Assembly (NCBI GenBank): GCA_904419035.1
Contig: CAJFQL010000001.1
Span: 62,001-126,000 of the forward strand
Source: Heritagella caecorum
GTDB taxonomy: Bacteria > Bacillota > Clostridia > Oscillospirales > Acutalibacteraceae
Direction: 5' to 3'
Length of the DNA: 64,000 nt
The notes beneath the pieces are model-generated. The model made no database searches, was not told the DNA's origin, and saw nothing but the letters and a program-made list of their open reading frames with translations. A program made the translations under genes and the position numbers. This document shows, piece by piece, positions 14,353 to 23,857 of this stretch; position 1 is the stretch's first letter, and the number at the start of each line of letters is the position of its first letter.

Positions 14353-16767
14353 TTATTTCTTTACCACGATATTGACCAGTTTCTTCGGCACATAGATTTC
14401 TTTTACAATGGTTTTCCCATTGATTTCTGCTGCCACTTTTTCTTCCTTCTTGGCAGCCTCCAGTGCTTCGTCTTTGGTAATATCGGCCGATACCTTCATA
14501 CGGCCACGCAGTTTGCCGTTTACCTGAACGACAATTTCCACCATTGCTTCCTGGCACTTGGCTTCATCGTATACAGGCCAAGCAGCCAACGAGCACAGCC
14601 CTTCGCCCAGATGGTTCTTCTCCCATACTTCTTCACAGACATGAGGAGCAAACGGGCAGAGCAGCAGCGTGAAGACTTTCATTTCTTCCCGTGTAATGGC
14701 CCCCGTATCGTAAATGGCATTCATCAACGTCATCATGGCGGCAATGGCCGTGTTATATTTCAGGGTTTCGATATCGTCGCCCACTTTTTTGATCGTCTGA
14801 TGCAGCAGAGTTTCCAGCTGAGGACGAACATCCCCTTCCTGCAAAATATTCTGCAGGTTATAGAAGCGATCCACAAACCTACGGCAGCCTTTGATGCCTT
14901 CGTCACTCCACGGAGCCGCTTTTTCAAAATCGCCAATGAACATTTCATACAAACGCATAGTATCCGCGCCGTATTCATCCACAATGGCATCGGGGTTCAC
15001 CACATTGCCGCGGGATTTACTCATTTTTTCATGGTTAGAGCCCAAAATCATGCCGTGGCTGGTCCGTTTGGCATAAGGTTCCGGCGTGGGGACAACCCCA
15101 ATATCATACAGGAACTTGTGCCAGAACCGGCTGTAAAGCAGGTGCAACGTCGTGTGTTCCATCCCGCCATTGTACCAATCTACCGGCATCCAGTACGACA
15201 GCGCTTCCGGACTGGCCAGAGCCTCGTTGTTGTGCGGATCGGTATACCGCAGGAAATACCAGGAAGAACCGGCCCACTGCGGCATGGTATCCGTTTCGCG
15301 CAGAGCCGGACCGCCACAGCACGGGCAAGTCGTGTTGCGCCATTCCAGCATATTGGCCAGCGGCGATTCACCGGAATCCGTCGTTTCGTAGGATTCTACT
15401 TCCGGCAGACGCAACGGCAGTTCACTTTCCGGCAAAGCTACATAGCCGCATTTGTCGCAATGCACGATCGGGATCGGTTCACCCCAATAGCGCTGACGGG
15501 AGAACACCCAGTCACGCAGTTTGAAGTTAACTTTGTCACGGCCGATACCCTTTTCTGTCAGATATTCTTTAATGCGCACTTTGGCATCTTCTACCGACAG
15601 GCCATCCAGAATGCCGGAATTGACCATCACGCCCGTAGCGCAATCCGTAAAGGCTTCTTCTTCTACGTTGCCGCCCTTTACGACTTCAATAATCGGCAGC
15701 CCGAACTTTTTCGCGAAAGCCCAGTCACGGGTATCGTGGGCCGGTACAGCCATGATGGCGCCGGTTCCGTAAGAAATCAGTACATAGTCCGAAATAAAGA
15801 TCGGAATTTCCTTTCCATTTACCGGGTTGATCGCCGTAACACCCTGCAGGCGGACGCCGGTCTTTTCTTTCGAATTGTCAGCGGTACGTTCCAAGTCGGA
15901 TTTCTTAGCTGCTTCTTCCTGATAAGCCCGCACTTCGTCGAGGTTTTCAATCTTATCTACCCATTTTTTCAGGTACGGATGTTCCGGCGACATAACCATA
16001 TAGGTAACACCGTACAGCGTATCCGGACGGGTGGTATACACCGTAAGTTTATCGCCGGCCGTCGTGGGGAAATCCACCTCGGCCCCATGGGAACGGCCAA
16101 TCCAGTTGCGCTGCTGCGTTTTGACGCGTTCGGGATAATCCACCAAATCCAGGTCATCAATCAACCGGTCTGCGTATGCCGTAATTTTCAGCATCCACTG
16201 GCTCTTTTCGCGCTGCACTACATCACTGCCGCAACGCTCGCATTTTCCGTTGACCACTTCTTCGTTCGCCAACACACACTTACAGCTTGTGCACCAGTTT
16301 ACGGTAGTCTGGCTCTTATAAGCCAGCCCTTTTTTAAACAGCTGCAGGAAAATCCACTGGGTCCACTTGTAATATTCCGGATCCGTTGTATTGATTTCTC
16401 TGGACCAGTCAAAGCTGAAGCCCAAGCTTTGCAGCTGTGCTTTAAAGTGCGCAATATTTTTTTGCGTTACGATAGCCGGATGTACGTGGTTTTTAATCGC
16501 AAAGTTCTCCGTCGGCAAACCGAAAGCATCCCACCCAATGGGATACAGAACATTATACCCCTGCATCCGGCGCTTTCTTGCGACAATATCCAGGGCCGTA
16601 TACGAACGGGGATGGCCTACATGCAGGCCCTGTCCCGACGGATAGGGGAATTCGATCATGGCAAAGAATTTGGGCTTGTCCGAGCCATTAACGGCATGGA
16701 ACGCCCCGGTTTCTTCCCATTTTTTTTGCCAGCGTGGTTCAATTCGTTTGGGTTCGTATTTTTCCAT
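14353..16767 (-). CDS. leuS: Leucyl-tRNA synthetase
   Basis: The 804-residue class I synthetase charges tRNA-Leu. The HIGH-type motif is HVGH at 49-52, preceded by the typical FPYPSGQGL. The CP1 editing domain follows (with TTRPDTLYG), and KMSKS occurs in the NHEKMSKSRGN context near residue 590. A four-Cys zinc-type module (CTSCKC..CERC) and a second CDKC..CPCC pair are visible. The length is typical for bacteria. GGAGG precedes the ATG by twelve bases. It appears to be the last gene of a long minus-strand run and has a clear terminator. Confidence 0.97.
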   Translation of the reverse strand: MEKYEPKRIEPRWQKKWEETGAFHAVNGSDKPKFFAMIEFPYPSGQGLHVGHPRSYTALDIVARKRRMQGYNVLYPIGWDAFGLPTENFAIKNHVHPAIVTQKNIAHFKAQLQSLGFSFDWSREINTTDPEYYKWTQWIFLQLFKKGLAYKSQTTVNWCTSCKCVLANEEVVNGKCERCGSDVVQREKSQWMLKITAYADRLIDDLDLVDYPERVKTQQRNWIGRSHGAEVDFPTTAGDKLTVYTTRPDTLYGVTYMVMSPEHPYLKKWVDKIENLDEVRAYQEEAAKKSDLERTADNSKEKTGVRLQGVTAINPVNGKEIPIFISDYVLISYGTGAIMAVPAHDTRDWAFAKKFGLPIIEVVKGGNVEEEAFTDCATGVMVNSGILDGLSVEDAKVRIKEYLTEKGIGRDKVNFKLRDWVFSRQRYWGEPIPIVHCDKCGYVALPESELPLRLPEVESYETTDSGESPLANMLEWRNTTCPCCGGPALRETDTMPQWAGSSWYFLRYTDPHNNEALASPEALSYWMPVDWYNGGMEHTTLHLLYSRFWHKFLYDIGVVPTPEPYAKRTSHGMILGSNHEKMSKSRGNVVNPDAIVDEYGADTMRLYEMFIGDFEKAAPWSDEGIKGCRRFVDRFYNLQNILQEGDVRPQLETLLHQTIKKVGDDIETLKYNTAIAAMMTLMNAIYDTGAITREEMKVFTLLLCPFAPHVCEEVWEKNHLGEGLCSLAAWPVYDEAKCQEAMVEIVVQVNGKLRGRMKVSADITKDEALEAAKKEEKVAAEINGKTIVKEIYVPKKLVNIVVKK

Positions 16768-16787
16768 TTGTAAAAAGAGCCTCCTCT

Positions 16788-17162
16788 TCAGTCTTCCTCA
16801 AGATGCTGCAAAAAGTCCAGCGAAACGGTTTCACCATCCTGCCAAAGACGGTCCAAGTCATAAAAAGCACGGGCCTGTTCGGTGAAAATATGAATGACCA
16901 CTGTCCCATAATCCAGCAGAATCCAGGAATTCGACTGATAACCTTCAATATGGTGTGGTTTAATCCCCTGTTCGATGAGCTTCATTTCCAGCTCATCGGC
17001 CAACGCCTTCACTTGGGTGGTGCTGGTACCATTGGCAAACACAAAATAATCAGCTAGGGAAGAAATATCTTCGATGCGAATAGCTTTTATATTGTGTGCC
17101 TTCTTTTCATTCAGAAGAGAGACGCTCCATTTTGTCAGTTCCCAAGGGGTCATAAAACTCAT
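16788..17162 (-). CDS. rsfS: Ribosomal silencing factor RsfS
   Basis: This 124-residue protein binds ribosomal protein L14 and blocks 30S/50S joining under starvation. Family features are visible: KKAHNIKAIRIEDISSLADYFV near the start, SNSWILLDYGTVVIHIF, and the RAFYDLDRLW end. Its ATG overlaps the yqeK stop as ATGA, so the two are translationally coupled. The order nadD-yqeK-rsfS is conserved in Firmicutes. An LCP-family gene often found between yqeK and rsfS is absent. Confidence 0.93.
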   Translation of the reverse strand: MSFMTPWELTKWSVSLLNEKKAHNIKAIRIEDISSLADYFVFANGTSTTQVKALADELEMKLIEQGIKPHHIEGYQSNSWILLDYGTVVIHIFTEQARAFYDLDRLWQDGETVSLDFLQHLEED

Positions 17163-17761
17163 TTTCCTTTCTTGTGGGGAAGTTTTGGGTGCGCAAGCAA
17201 TGCTTCATTAAAAGCCGCTACGGTATCGGGGTGAATCGGCGCATAATGACGCGCTAAATCGCCAATCGTGTAGCCAAGCCCTTCAATAATAGCCTCCATC
17301 AAATCCTGATAGGCCAATTTCCGCATTTGCTCCACGCCGGGATAATCGCGGTCAATGCTGATAAAATCAGCAAGGAATACGATTTTTTCCACCAAGCTCA
17401 TCCCTGTGCGGGCTGTGGTGTGGTAACGAACAGCCGACAAAATTTCCGGATCGGTGATCCGTAATTCATGTTCCAGATAACCGGCCCCACACATGGCATG
17501 ATACAATTTGGGCGCGTTTTTTTCCACATCGCTTAGTATTATACCCCACTGCTGCATAAATTTCAACTGTTCGGCCGGCGGGGTATCCTTCATAATATCG
17601 TGTAAAATCCCGGCTGTTACGGCTTTTTCTACATCGGCCCCGTACTTTTCAGCCAGCTTACCGGCTTCTTTGGCCACGTTCACGGAATGCTGATACCGCT
17701 TTTCGGATAAATGCGGCCGGATCACCGGCATGTAAAGAGCCAAAATCTCTTTTTTGGTCAT
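17159..17761 (-). CDS. yqeK: HD-domain diadenosine tetraphosphatase, YqeK family
   Basis: The 200-residue protein has an HD-domain signature: H at the start of the helix HSVNVAKEAGKLAEKY, then ILHDIMKD with the HD pair, H in KLYHAMCGA, and HTTARTGMS. YqeK proteins hydrolyse Ap4A symmetrically to two ADP. The C-terminal region (SLVEKIVFLADFISIDR) matches the family. It follows nadD by 21 bases and overlaps rsfS by 4 bases. A weak alternative is a generic HD phosphohydrolase. Confidence 0.88.
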   Translation of the reverse strand: MTKKEILALYMPVIRPHLSEKRYQHSVNVAKEAGKLAEKYGADVEKAVTAGILHDIMKDTPPAEQLKFMQQWGIILSDVEKNAPKLYHAMCGAGYLEHELRITDPEILSAVRYHTTARTGMSLVEKIVFLADFISIDRDYPGVEQMRKLAYQDLMEAIIEGLGYTIGDLARHYAPIHPDTVAAFNEALLAHPKLPHKKGK

Positions 17762-17782
17762 AGCAAACGCACCTCTTTCTTT

Positions 17783-18385
17783 TTAAAGGCCATACAAATG
17801 GTGCTCGTGTATATACCTGTCTACCTGCGCAGGTACCAAGTCGCCAATGGATTTTCCCATCGAGCAATACTGGCGTACTTGGGTGGAAGAAACCGGCAAA
17901 AACGGAATATGACACAGACGCACGTTGGCGTCCAAAGACTGCAGCACCAGACAGTGTTCTTCCATCTTTTGCGTATTGCCGTCTTGCCGGGGAGCGCCTG
18001 CCAATGTGGCACAGCGAAAGATCACATCAGGCCGGTACCAGTGTTCTACGGTCAAAAACATATCTTCCCCCATAAGGAGAAAAAGTTCATCCTCGGGAAA
18101 TTGTTTTTTCAGTTCCTGCAAAGTGTCGGCCGTATAGCTTTTCCCCTGCCGCTTTATTTCCATATCGGAAACGATGACTCCTTGCATGTCCCCAACAGCC
18201 AGCTCACACATAGCCAGCCGGTCTTCCGCCGGTGCCATATCATGAACTGGCTTATGGGGCGGCACACGATCCGGTATGAGGAGTACCTGGTCGAGCGATA
18301 ACTGTTCCATAAACTGGCGCAAAATATGAAGATGTCCATTATGGATGGGGTTGAACGTGCCCCCATAGATTCCAATCTTTGCCAT
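17783..18385 (-). CDS. nadD: Nicotinate-nucleotide adenylyltransferase
   Basis: NadD adenylates nicotinate mononucleotide in NAD synthesis. The 200-residue nucleotidyltransferase has GTFNPIHNGHL at 9-19 (the HxGH ATP-binding motif), a central LLMGEDMF and the C-terminal SSTQVRQ motif that contacts phosphate. The ATG at 18385 overlaps the yhbY stop (TAATG), which indicates coupling. The length is normal. Confidence 0.95.
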   Translation of the reverse strand: MAKIGIYGGTFNPIHNGHLHILRQFMEQLSLDQVLLIPDRVPPHKPVHDMAPAEDRLAMCELAVGDMQGVIVSDMEIKRQGKSYTADTLQELKKQFPEDELFLLMGEDMFLTVEHWYRPDVIFRCATLAGAPRQDGNTQKMEEHCLVLQSLDANVRLCHIPFLPVSSTQVRQYCSMGKSIGDLVPAQVDRYIHEHHLYGL

Positions 18386-18705
18386 TATACATCCTGATGA
18401 CGGGGAGCCCTTGGCAACTGAATCACCGGCTCCTTTTCATTTTTCTTGTATAGCACAAATTTTGTACCAATCACCTGCACCATGACGCTATCGGTTGCCT
18501 GCGCGATAGCATTGGCAGCTTCTGCCGGGGAAAGCGGGGCGGTTTCCAATACTTTTCCTTTGATGATTTCCCGCTTGACAAGGGCATCGGCGGCCTGTTT
18601 GATCAGCTCGTCACTGAGACCGGATTTTCCCACCATGAGGATTGTATCAATGTTGGCCGCCAGCGAACGCAGATAGGCACGCTGTTTACTGGTTAATGTC
18701 ATCAT
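18385..18705 (-). CDS. yhbY: Ribosome assembly RNA-binding protein YhbY (CRM domain)
   Basis: The 106-residue CRM-domain protein has the conserved beginning LTSKQRAYLRSLA, the MVGKSGLSDELI loop (GxxG-type RNA contact) and VIGTKFVLYKKN. YhbY binds pre-50S particles and helps ribosome assembly. GGAG lies seven bases before the first of two tandem ATG codons; either may be used. It is flanked by rdgB (16 bases) and nadD (overlap). Confidence 0.92.
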   Translation of the reverse strand: MMTLTSKQRAYLRSLAANIDTILMVGKSGLSDELIKQAADALVKREIIKGKVLETAPLSPAEAANAIAQATDSVMVQVIGTKFVLYKKNEKEPVIQLPRAPRHQDV

Positions 18706-18721
18706 GTAAATTCTCCTTTTT

Positions 18722-19309
18722 TTACCGGTTCTGATAATTTTGCAGCGCTACCGTAAATTTACGCAGTGCTTCGCCCCGATGGCTGTGGGCATCTTTTTCT
18801 TCGCCGCTAAGCTGAGCAAAGGTTTTTTCGCCAAACAGGAAAATGGGATCGTAGCCGAATCCGCCTTCTCCGGCTGGGGCATGGGAAATCAGCCCACGGC
18901 ACATGCCCTGCACTTCCAGGCGATCACCGTTAGGAAACGTACAGCAAATTGCACTGACAAAGGCCGCTCCGCGCTGTTCGTCCGGTACATTTTTCAGTTC
19001 CTGTAAAATCATCTGTACGCGGTCTTCGTCACTGGCTTGCGGCCCGCCATACCGGGCGGAATACACCCCAGGACGGCCGTTTAAGGCATCCACCGTCAGT
19101 CCGGAATCGTCCGCAATAGAGGGGAGCCCCGTTTCTTTACAAGCACTGTCTGCTTTAATCCGGGCATTTTCGGCAAACGTCGTGCCGGTTTCTTCCGCCT
19201 CTGTGAGGGACGGGGTAAGAATCGAAATTCCCATCGGCTCCAAAATGCGGCGGAACTCCCGCACTTTGTTCGGGTTATGAGTGGCAATCACAAAAGTGGT
19301 ATTTTCCAT
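18722..19309 (-). CDS. rdgB: Non-canonical purine NTP pyrophosphatase (XTP/dITPase)
   Basis: This 195-residue Ham1/RdgB enzyme hydrolyses XTP, ITP and dITP to their monophosphates, keeping deaminated purines out of nucleic acids. Motifs are VIATHNPNKVREF at the N-terminus, SIADDSGLTVDALNGRPGVYSARYGG in the middle and GEGGFGYDPIF, then SHRGEAL near the end. It lies 21 bases after ftsY in a run of housekeeping genes. Confidence 0.95.
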   Translation of the reverse strand: MENTTFVIATHNPNKVREFRRILEPMGISILTPSLTEAEETGTTFAENARIKADSACKETGLPSIADDSGLTVDALNGRPGVYSARYGGPQASDEDRVQMILQELKNVPDEQRGAAFVSAICCTFPNGDRLEVQGMCRGLISHAPAGEGGFGYDPIFLFGEKTFAQLSGEEKDAHSHRGEALRKFTVALQNYQNR

Positions 19310-19330
19310 ATGGCATAACTCCTTTTCTAT

Positions 19331-20248
19331 TCAAGATTGGGAACGGTCGAACAGGGCTTTGGCAAACTCTTCTGCATCAAAAGGCTGCAAATCGTCCACC
19401 TGTTCCCCTACGCCAATAAACTTCACCGACAGCCCTAGTTCTTCCCGAATGGGAATTACCACGCCGCCTTTGGCCGTACCGTCCAGTTTCGTCAGAATAA
19501 TACCCGTAATCCCGGCGGCTTTTTGGAATTCCCGCGCCTGGTTTACAGCATTCTGGCCGGTCGTTGCATCCAGCACCAACAGTACTTCCTTGCTGCACCC
19601 CGGCAACTCCCGGTCAATAACACGGCTAATTTTGCTCAGCTCATCCATCAGATTCTTTTTATTGTGCAGCCGGCCGGCCGTATCGCAAATAATCACGTCA
19701 CAATGCCGGGCTTTCGCCGCCGCGATAGTGTCAAATACCACGGCCGCCGGATCAGCTCCTTCGCTGTGTGCCACCATGGGAACGCTGGCCCGTTGGCTCC
19801 AAACCTGCAGCTGTTCAATAGCAGCGGCACGGAATGTATCGGCGGCCCCCAGAATCACGCTTTTTCCTTCCTGTTTCAAGCGGGACGCCAATTTGCCGAT
19901 GGTAGTGGTTTTGCCCACGCCGTTCACACCAATCACCAAAATCATGGAAGGCTGTGTGTTTATATCCAGTTCCTGACCCCCAGCCAGCAGTTCCGCCACC
20001 GTTTCTTGCAGCAAGCCCATAATGGCGTTGGGATCTTTTTCACCGGTTTCTTTGACTTTTTTCTTGACGGTCTCGCAAATACGCTGGGCACTGTTCATGC
20101 CCACGTCACCCATCACCAATAACTCTTCCAGTTCTTCAAACAGTTCATCATCGATTTTCGTAAACGAGTGCAGCATGGAACTGATCTGCCCGCTGATCGA
20201 TTCCCGCGTCTTTTTCAGGCCTTCTCGAATTTTACTGAATAATCCCAT
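19331..20248 (-). CDS. ftsY: Signal recognition particle receptor FtsY
   Basis: FtsY is the membrane-associated SRP receptor GTPase for cotranslational insertion. The 305-residue product lacks the long acidic A domain of E. coli FtsY, as is normal in Firmicutes. It starts MGLFSKIREGLKKT, an amphipathic membrane-targeting helix. The G1 motif is GVNGVGKTT, followed by DTFRAAAIEQL, DTAGRL and TKLDGTAKGG. An AAGGAG supports the ATG at 20248 rather than the in-frame GTG at 20257. It directly follows smc (18 bases), a conserved pair. Confidence 0.96.
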   Translation of the reverse strand: MGLFSKIREGLKKTRESISGQISSMLHSFTKIDDELFEELEELLVMGDVGMNSAQRICETVKKKVKETGEKDPNAIMGLLQETVAELLAGGQELDINTQPSMILVIGVNGVGKTTTIGKLASRLKQEGKSVILGAADTFRAAAIEQLQVWSQRASVPMVAHSEGADPAAVVFDTIAAAKARHCDVIICDTAGRLHNKKNLMDELSKISRVIDRELPGCSKEVLLVLDATTGQNAVNQAREFQKAAGITGIILTKLDGTAKGGVVIPIREELGLSVKFIGVGEQVDDLQPFDAEEFAKALFDRSQS

Positions 20249-20266
20249 TTCATTCACTCCTTGCTT

Positions 20267-23200
20267 TTACCGGTTGGTAATATAGGCTCCTGCGTCATCC
20301 TGATTCTTCAGTTGCAGCAATCGGGAAATACCCTCGTCCTGCATGGTAACCCCATACAGCATATCGGCTTCTTCCATGGTGCCACGGCGGTGCGTAATGG
20401 CAATAAACTGGGTGCCGCCGGCCGCCATACGCCGCAGATACGCCGCAAAACGATCCACATTCACGTCATCCAGCGCCGCTTCGATTTCGTCCAGCATACA
20501 GAAGGGCGGCGGATTGACTTTCATAATGGCAAAATAGAGACAAATGGCCGTCAGAGCCTTTTCCCCACCGGAAAGTGCCTCGATATGGGTGACAATTTTT
20601 CCCGGCGGCTGTGCAGTAATCTCAATCCCGCTGGACAGTACATCCTGTTCATCGCTGAGCAGCAGTTCAGCCGAACCACCACCAAATAGGGTTTGATAGA
20701 TTTCCGAAAAATGATGACCGATTTTGGCGAACTGTTCGGTGAAGATTTCCTCCATTTTCCCGGTCAGCTCATGAATAAGCTGCAATAGTTCTTCCCGGGA
20801 ACGGCGTACATCATCCATCTGTTCACTTAAAAAGCGGTACCGTTCACTGACTTCTTTATATTCTTCGATAGCGGCTACATTCACGGTACCCAGTGCACGA
20901 ATTTTATTCCGTAGTACCGTCAGCTGTTTTTGCGCCGTGGCGGGGTCTTCAACGGCAATATCCATCTGCTCCGCTTCCCGGCGCGTCAGCTCATATTCAT
21001 CCCACAGTTTTTGAATGATGTCATCGTATTGCTTTTGCAGGTTGTCTTTTCGTTCCATCAGCTTCGAAAGTTCCTCGCTGATTTTTTGTTTGCGGTCGTT
21101 AGCCTCCCGCTCTTTTTGCCGTAACTGGGCTGCTTCCTGTTCCACATCCGCCCGTTTTTTCATATGGGCTTCGGCTGCATTCCGGCAATTCTGTGCTTCC
21201 TGCTGCAAGGATTCAATTTTTGCCTGCGCTTCGGTAATCTGACCGTGCAGTGAAACGGTAGCGCTTTCAAACCGTTCCTTTTCTTCTTTTAGTTTTTGGC
21301 GCTGTTCGACCTGGTGCTTCAGGAGTTCCTGGTGCCGGCGAATTTCATCCCGGCAGGCATCCCGTTCTTTTTCCAGCGCAAAAACCGCCATACGGCAATT
21401 TTGCAGCTGTTGGTTGAGTTCCTCGCCTCGTGCACTCCAATCATCGCGGCTTTGGGAAAGAGTTTGCTGCTCCTGCTGGACTTTTTCCATTTGACCGGTG
21501 AGTTCTGCCAGCTTATCTTCGGCCTCTCTCTTGCTCTGCCGCAGGGTTTCCATACGGCTGAGCCCCGACGATTGTTCGTCTTTTAACTCTTCGATTTGCT
21601 TTTGGAGGCTGTCACTCTCTGCTTCACAGCGTTTTTGTTCCGCCTCCACCAGTAACCGTTCTTCCCGGGCCGTGACATATTCACTGCGGGCCGCCTGTAA
21701 ATCCGCTTCCGCTTTTTGCAGGGCCTGCTGCAATTCTTCCGCTTTGGCCCTGGCCTGGTCAGCTTTTTCACCCAGCGCTTTCGCCTGTGCTTCCGCCTGC
21801 TCAATGTCGGAACGGCGGCTGAGTAGCCCTGCATGCCGGATCATAGAACCACCCGTCATGGAGCCGCCCGCATTGATCACTTGACCGTCGAGGGTTACCA
21901 CACGGAATTTGTACTGGAAGCGGCGGGCAATCGCTGTTGCGGCATCTAAATCTTCGGCCACGACGACACGCCCCAGCAAAGAGCGCAGAATTCCCTCATA
22001 TTCCGCGTCGCACCGGCAAAGTTCGCTGCCGATGCCCACAAAACCCGGGCAGTCTTTCAAAGAAGGTTCATGCAAAACATGGCCCCGGATGGTGGTAAGG
22101 GGTAGGAATGTCGCACGACCGGCATTTTTTTGCTTTAGAAAATAAATGGCCTGCTTCGCGTGTTGTTCATTTTCTGTTACCACATTTTGCAAAGCGGGTC
22201 CCAGCGCTGTCTCCAGAGCAGCAGCATATACTTTTTGCACATGCAGCAGCTGGGACACCGTCCCTTTAATGCCGGAAAGCGTTCCCCGCGCAGCTTCCCG
22301 CAGCACCATCTTGACACTCTGCTGGAATCCTTCCAGGTTCTTTTCCATTTCTTCCAGCATATGGATCCGGCGTTCCATAGCCTGCCGGTCCAGAAGGAGC
22401 TGATCGGCCTGCTTTTTGGCCGCTTCGGCTTTTTCTTTGCGCGACGTTACGCGCATGGCATACCCATTTCCGGCATTTTCGAGGGCCTGCATGCTTTGCT
22501 GAATATCGGCGATCATGCGCTGGTGGTCCTGCTTTTCTTTTTGTTTTGCTTCCAATTCGGCCTGACGCTGGCGCAAGGTTTCTCCTAAAGAACCCCGGTG
22601 GTTTTCAATTTCACTCAGCGCCGAATCCGCGGAAGCTAAGAGGGTGCGCTGCTCTTCACAGGCTACCCGCAGCCGGGAAATTTTTTCCGTTAGGCTCAGG
22701 TTTTGCGCTGCCGTTTCGTCCATATGGCGGCGCAATTCTTCCAACTGAGCAAATGTTTCGCTCTGTTTTTTATTCTGCTCTTCCAGCAGTTGCGTTTTTT
22801 CCGCCACTAAGTCTGTTTGGCGGGTAATCTCTTTTTCCAAGTCTTCCCTTTGCTCCTGGGCTTTGGAAAGATCACTGGTTAACCGGCGAATATCGCTTTC
22901 ATGGTGGGAAATATCGTTTTTCCAAACGTAAATATCTGCCTGCGTCCGAGTCGCTTCTTCTTCTTTGCGGGAAGCCTCCTGGCGATCCTGCTCAGCCTTC
23001 GATGTATAGTCATTCATACGGCGGTAGCACGCTTCCTGCGAAGCGGCCAATTCATCGGCTTCTTTCTGCACCTGGTCATAGGAGAGCTGGGAAGAGGCAA
23101 TTTGATCGGTTTGTTCCCGGAGGACCTTCCCGGAACGATTTAAGGTCGTGAGCCATACGCCGATTTCCAAATTGCGCTTTTCGTCCGACAAGCGCAAAAA

Positions 23201-23842
23201 TTCTTCGGCTTTTTCCGATTGCTCTTTTAACGGGCCCACCCGCGATTCCAGTTCCGAAGCAATATCCTGCAGCCGCAGCATATTTTCTTCGGCCTTTTGC
23301 AGGCGGCGTTCCGACTCTTCCTTCCGATAGCGGAACCGGGAAATTCCGGCGGCTTCTTCAAAGATTTCCCGCCGTTCCTGGGAATGGGCCGACACAATGC
23401 TGTCGATTTTACCTTGTCCGATAATCGAATAACCGTCACGCCCTAACCCGGTATCCATAAACAGTTCATTGATATCGCGCAGCCGCACATTGGCCCCGTT
23501 AATCAAATATTCGCTTTCACCGGAACGGTAATACCGGCGCGTAATCGAAACCGTATCGTCGTCATAAGCGAGGGCACGGTCTTTGTTTTCAATGTACAAG
23601 GTAACCTGTGCATACCCTAACGGGCGGCGTCCGGGGGTGCCACCAAAGATCACATCTTCCATTTTGGAACAACGTAGGGTCTTTACAGACTGTTCCCCCA
23701 AAACCCACCGAATGGCATCGCTGATATTGCTTTTTCCACTGCCGTTGGGGCCCACTACCGCTGTGATGCCTTTTTCAAAGTGAAGCACCGTTTTATCGGG
23801 GAAAGTTTTAAACCCCTGTAATTCCAGCGAAGTAAGAAGCAT
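20267..23842 (-). CDS. smc: Chromosome segregation protein SMC
   Basis: The 1191-residue SMC ATPase compacts and segregates the chromosome with ScpA and ScpB. The N-terminal head has Walker A GPNGSGKS at 31-38. Two long coiled coils (about 170-500 and 670-1010) flank a hinge (about 515-660) that contains GGSMTGGS. The C-terminal head has the LSGGEKALTAI signature and Walker B FCMLDEIEAALDD near the end. AAGGGGG precedes the ATG. It lies in the conserved order rnc-radical SAM-smc-ftsY. Confidence 0.97.
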   Translation of the reverse strand: MLLTSLELQGFKTFPDKTVLHFEKGITAVVGPNGSGKSNISDAIRWVLGEQSVKTLRCSKMEDVIFGGTPGRRPLGYAQVTLYIENKDRALAYDDDTVSITRRYYRSGESEYLINGANVRLRDINELFMDTGLGRDGYSIIGQGKIDSIVSAHSQERREIFEEAAGISRFRYRKEESERRLQKAEENMLRLQDIASELESRVGPLKEQSEKAEEFLRLSDEKRNLEIGVWLTTLNRSGKVLREQTDQIASSQLSYDQVQKEADELAASQEACYRRMNDYTSKAEQDRQEASRKEEEATRTQADIYVWKNDISHHESDIRRLTSDLSKAQEQREDLEKEITRQTDLVAEKTQLLEEQNKKQSETFAQLEELRRHMDETAAQNLSLTEKISRLRVACEEQRTLLASADSALSEIENHRGSLGETLRQRQAELEAKQKEKQDHQRMIADIQQSMQALENAGNGYAMRVTSRKEKAEAAKKQADQLLLDRQAMERRIHMLEEMEKNLEGFQQSVKMVLREAARGTLSGIKGTVSQLLHVQKVYAAALETALGPALQNVVTENEQHAKQAIYFLKQKNAGRATFLPLTTIRGHVLHEPSLKDCPGFVGIGSELCRCDAEYEGILRSLLGRVVVAEDLDAATAIARRFQYKFRVVTLDGQVINAGGSMTGGSMIRHAGLLSRRSDIEQAEAQAKALGEKADQARAKAEELQQALQKAEADLQAARSEYVTAREERLLVEAEQKRCEAESDSLQKQIEELKDEQSSGLSRMETLRQSKREAEDKLAELTGQMEKVQQEQQTLSQSRDDWSARGEELNQQLQNCRMAVFALEKERDACRDEIRRHQELLKHQVEQRQKLKEEKERFESATVSLHGQITEAQAKIESLQQEAQNCRNAAEAHMKKRADVEQEAAQLRQKEREANDRKQKISEELSKLMERKDNLQKQYDDIIQKLWDEYELTRREAEQMDIAVEDPATAQKQLTVLRNKIRALGTVNVAAIEEYKEVSERYRFLSEQMDDVRRSREELLQLIHELTGKMEEIFTEQFAKIGHHFSEIYQTLFGGGSAELLLSDEQDVLSSGIEITAQPPGKIVTHIEALSGGEKALTAICLYFAIMKVNPPPFCMLDEIEAALDDVNVDRFAAYLRRMAAGGTQFIAITHRRGTMEEADMLYGVTMQDEGISRLLQLKNQDDAGAYITNR

Positions 23843-23857
23843 CCTGAACGCCCCCTT

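Noticed and set aside
14611..16773. Plus-strand open frame of 720 codons
   Set aside because: It lies antisense to leuS, has no recognisable domain or ribosome binding site, and arises from codon bias in the true gene.
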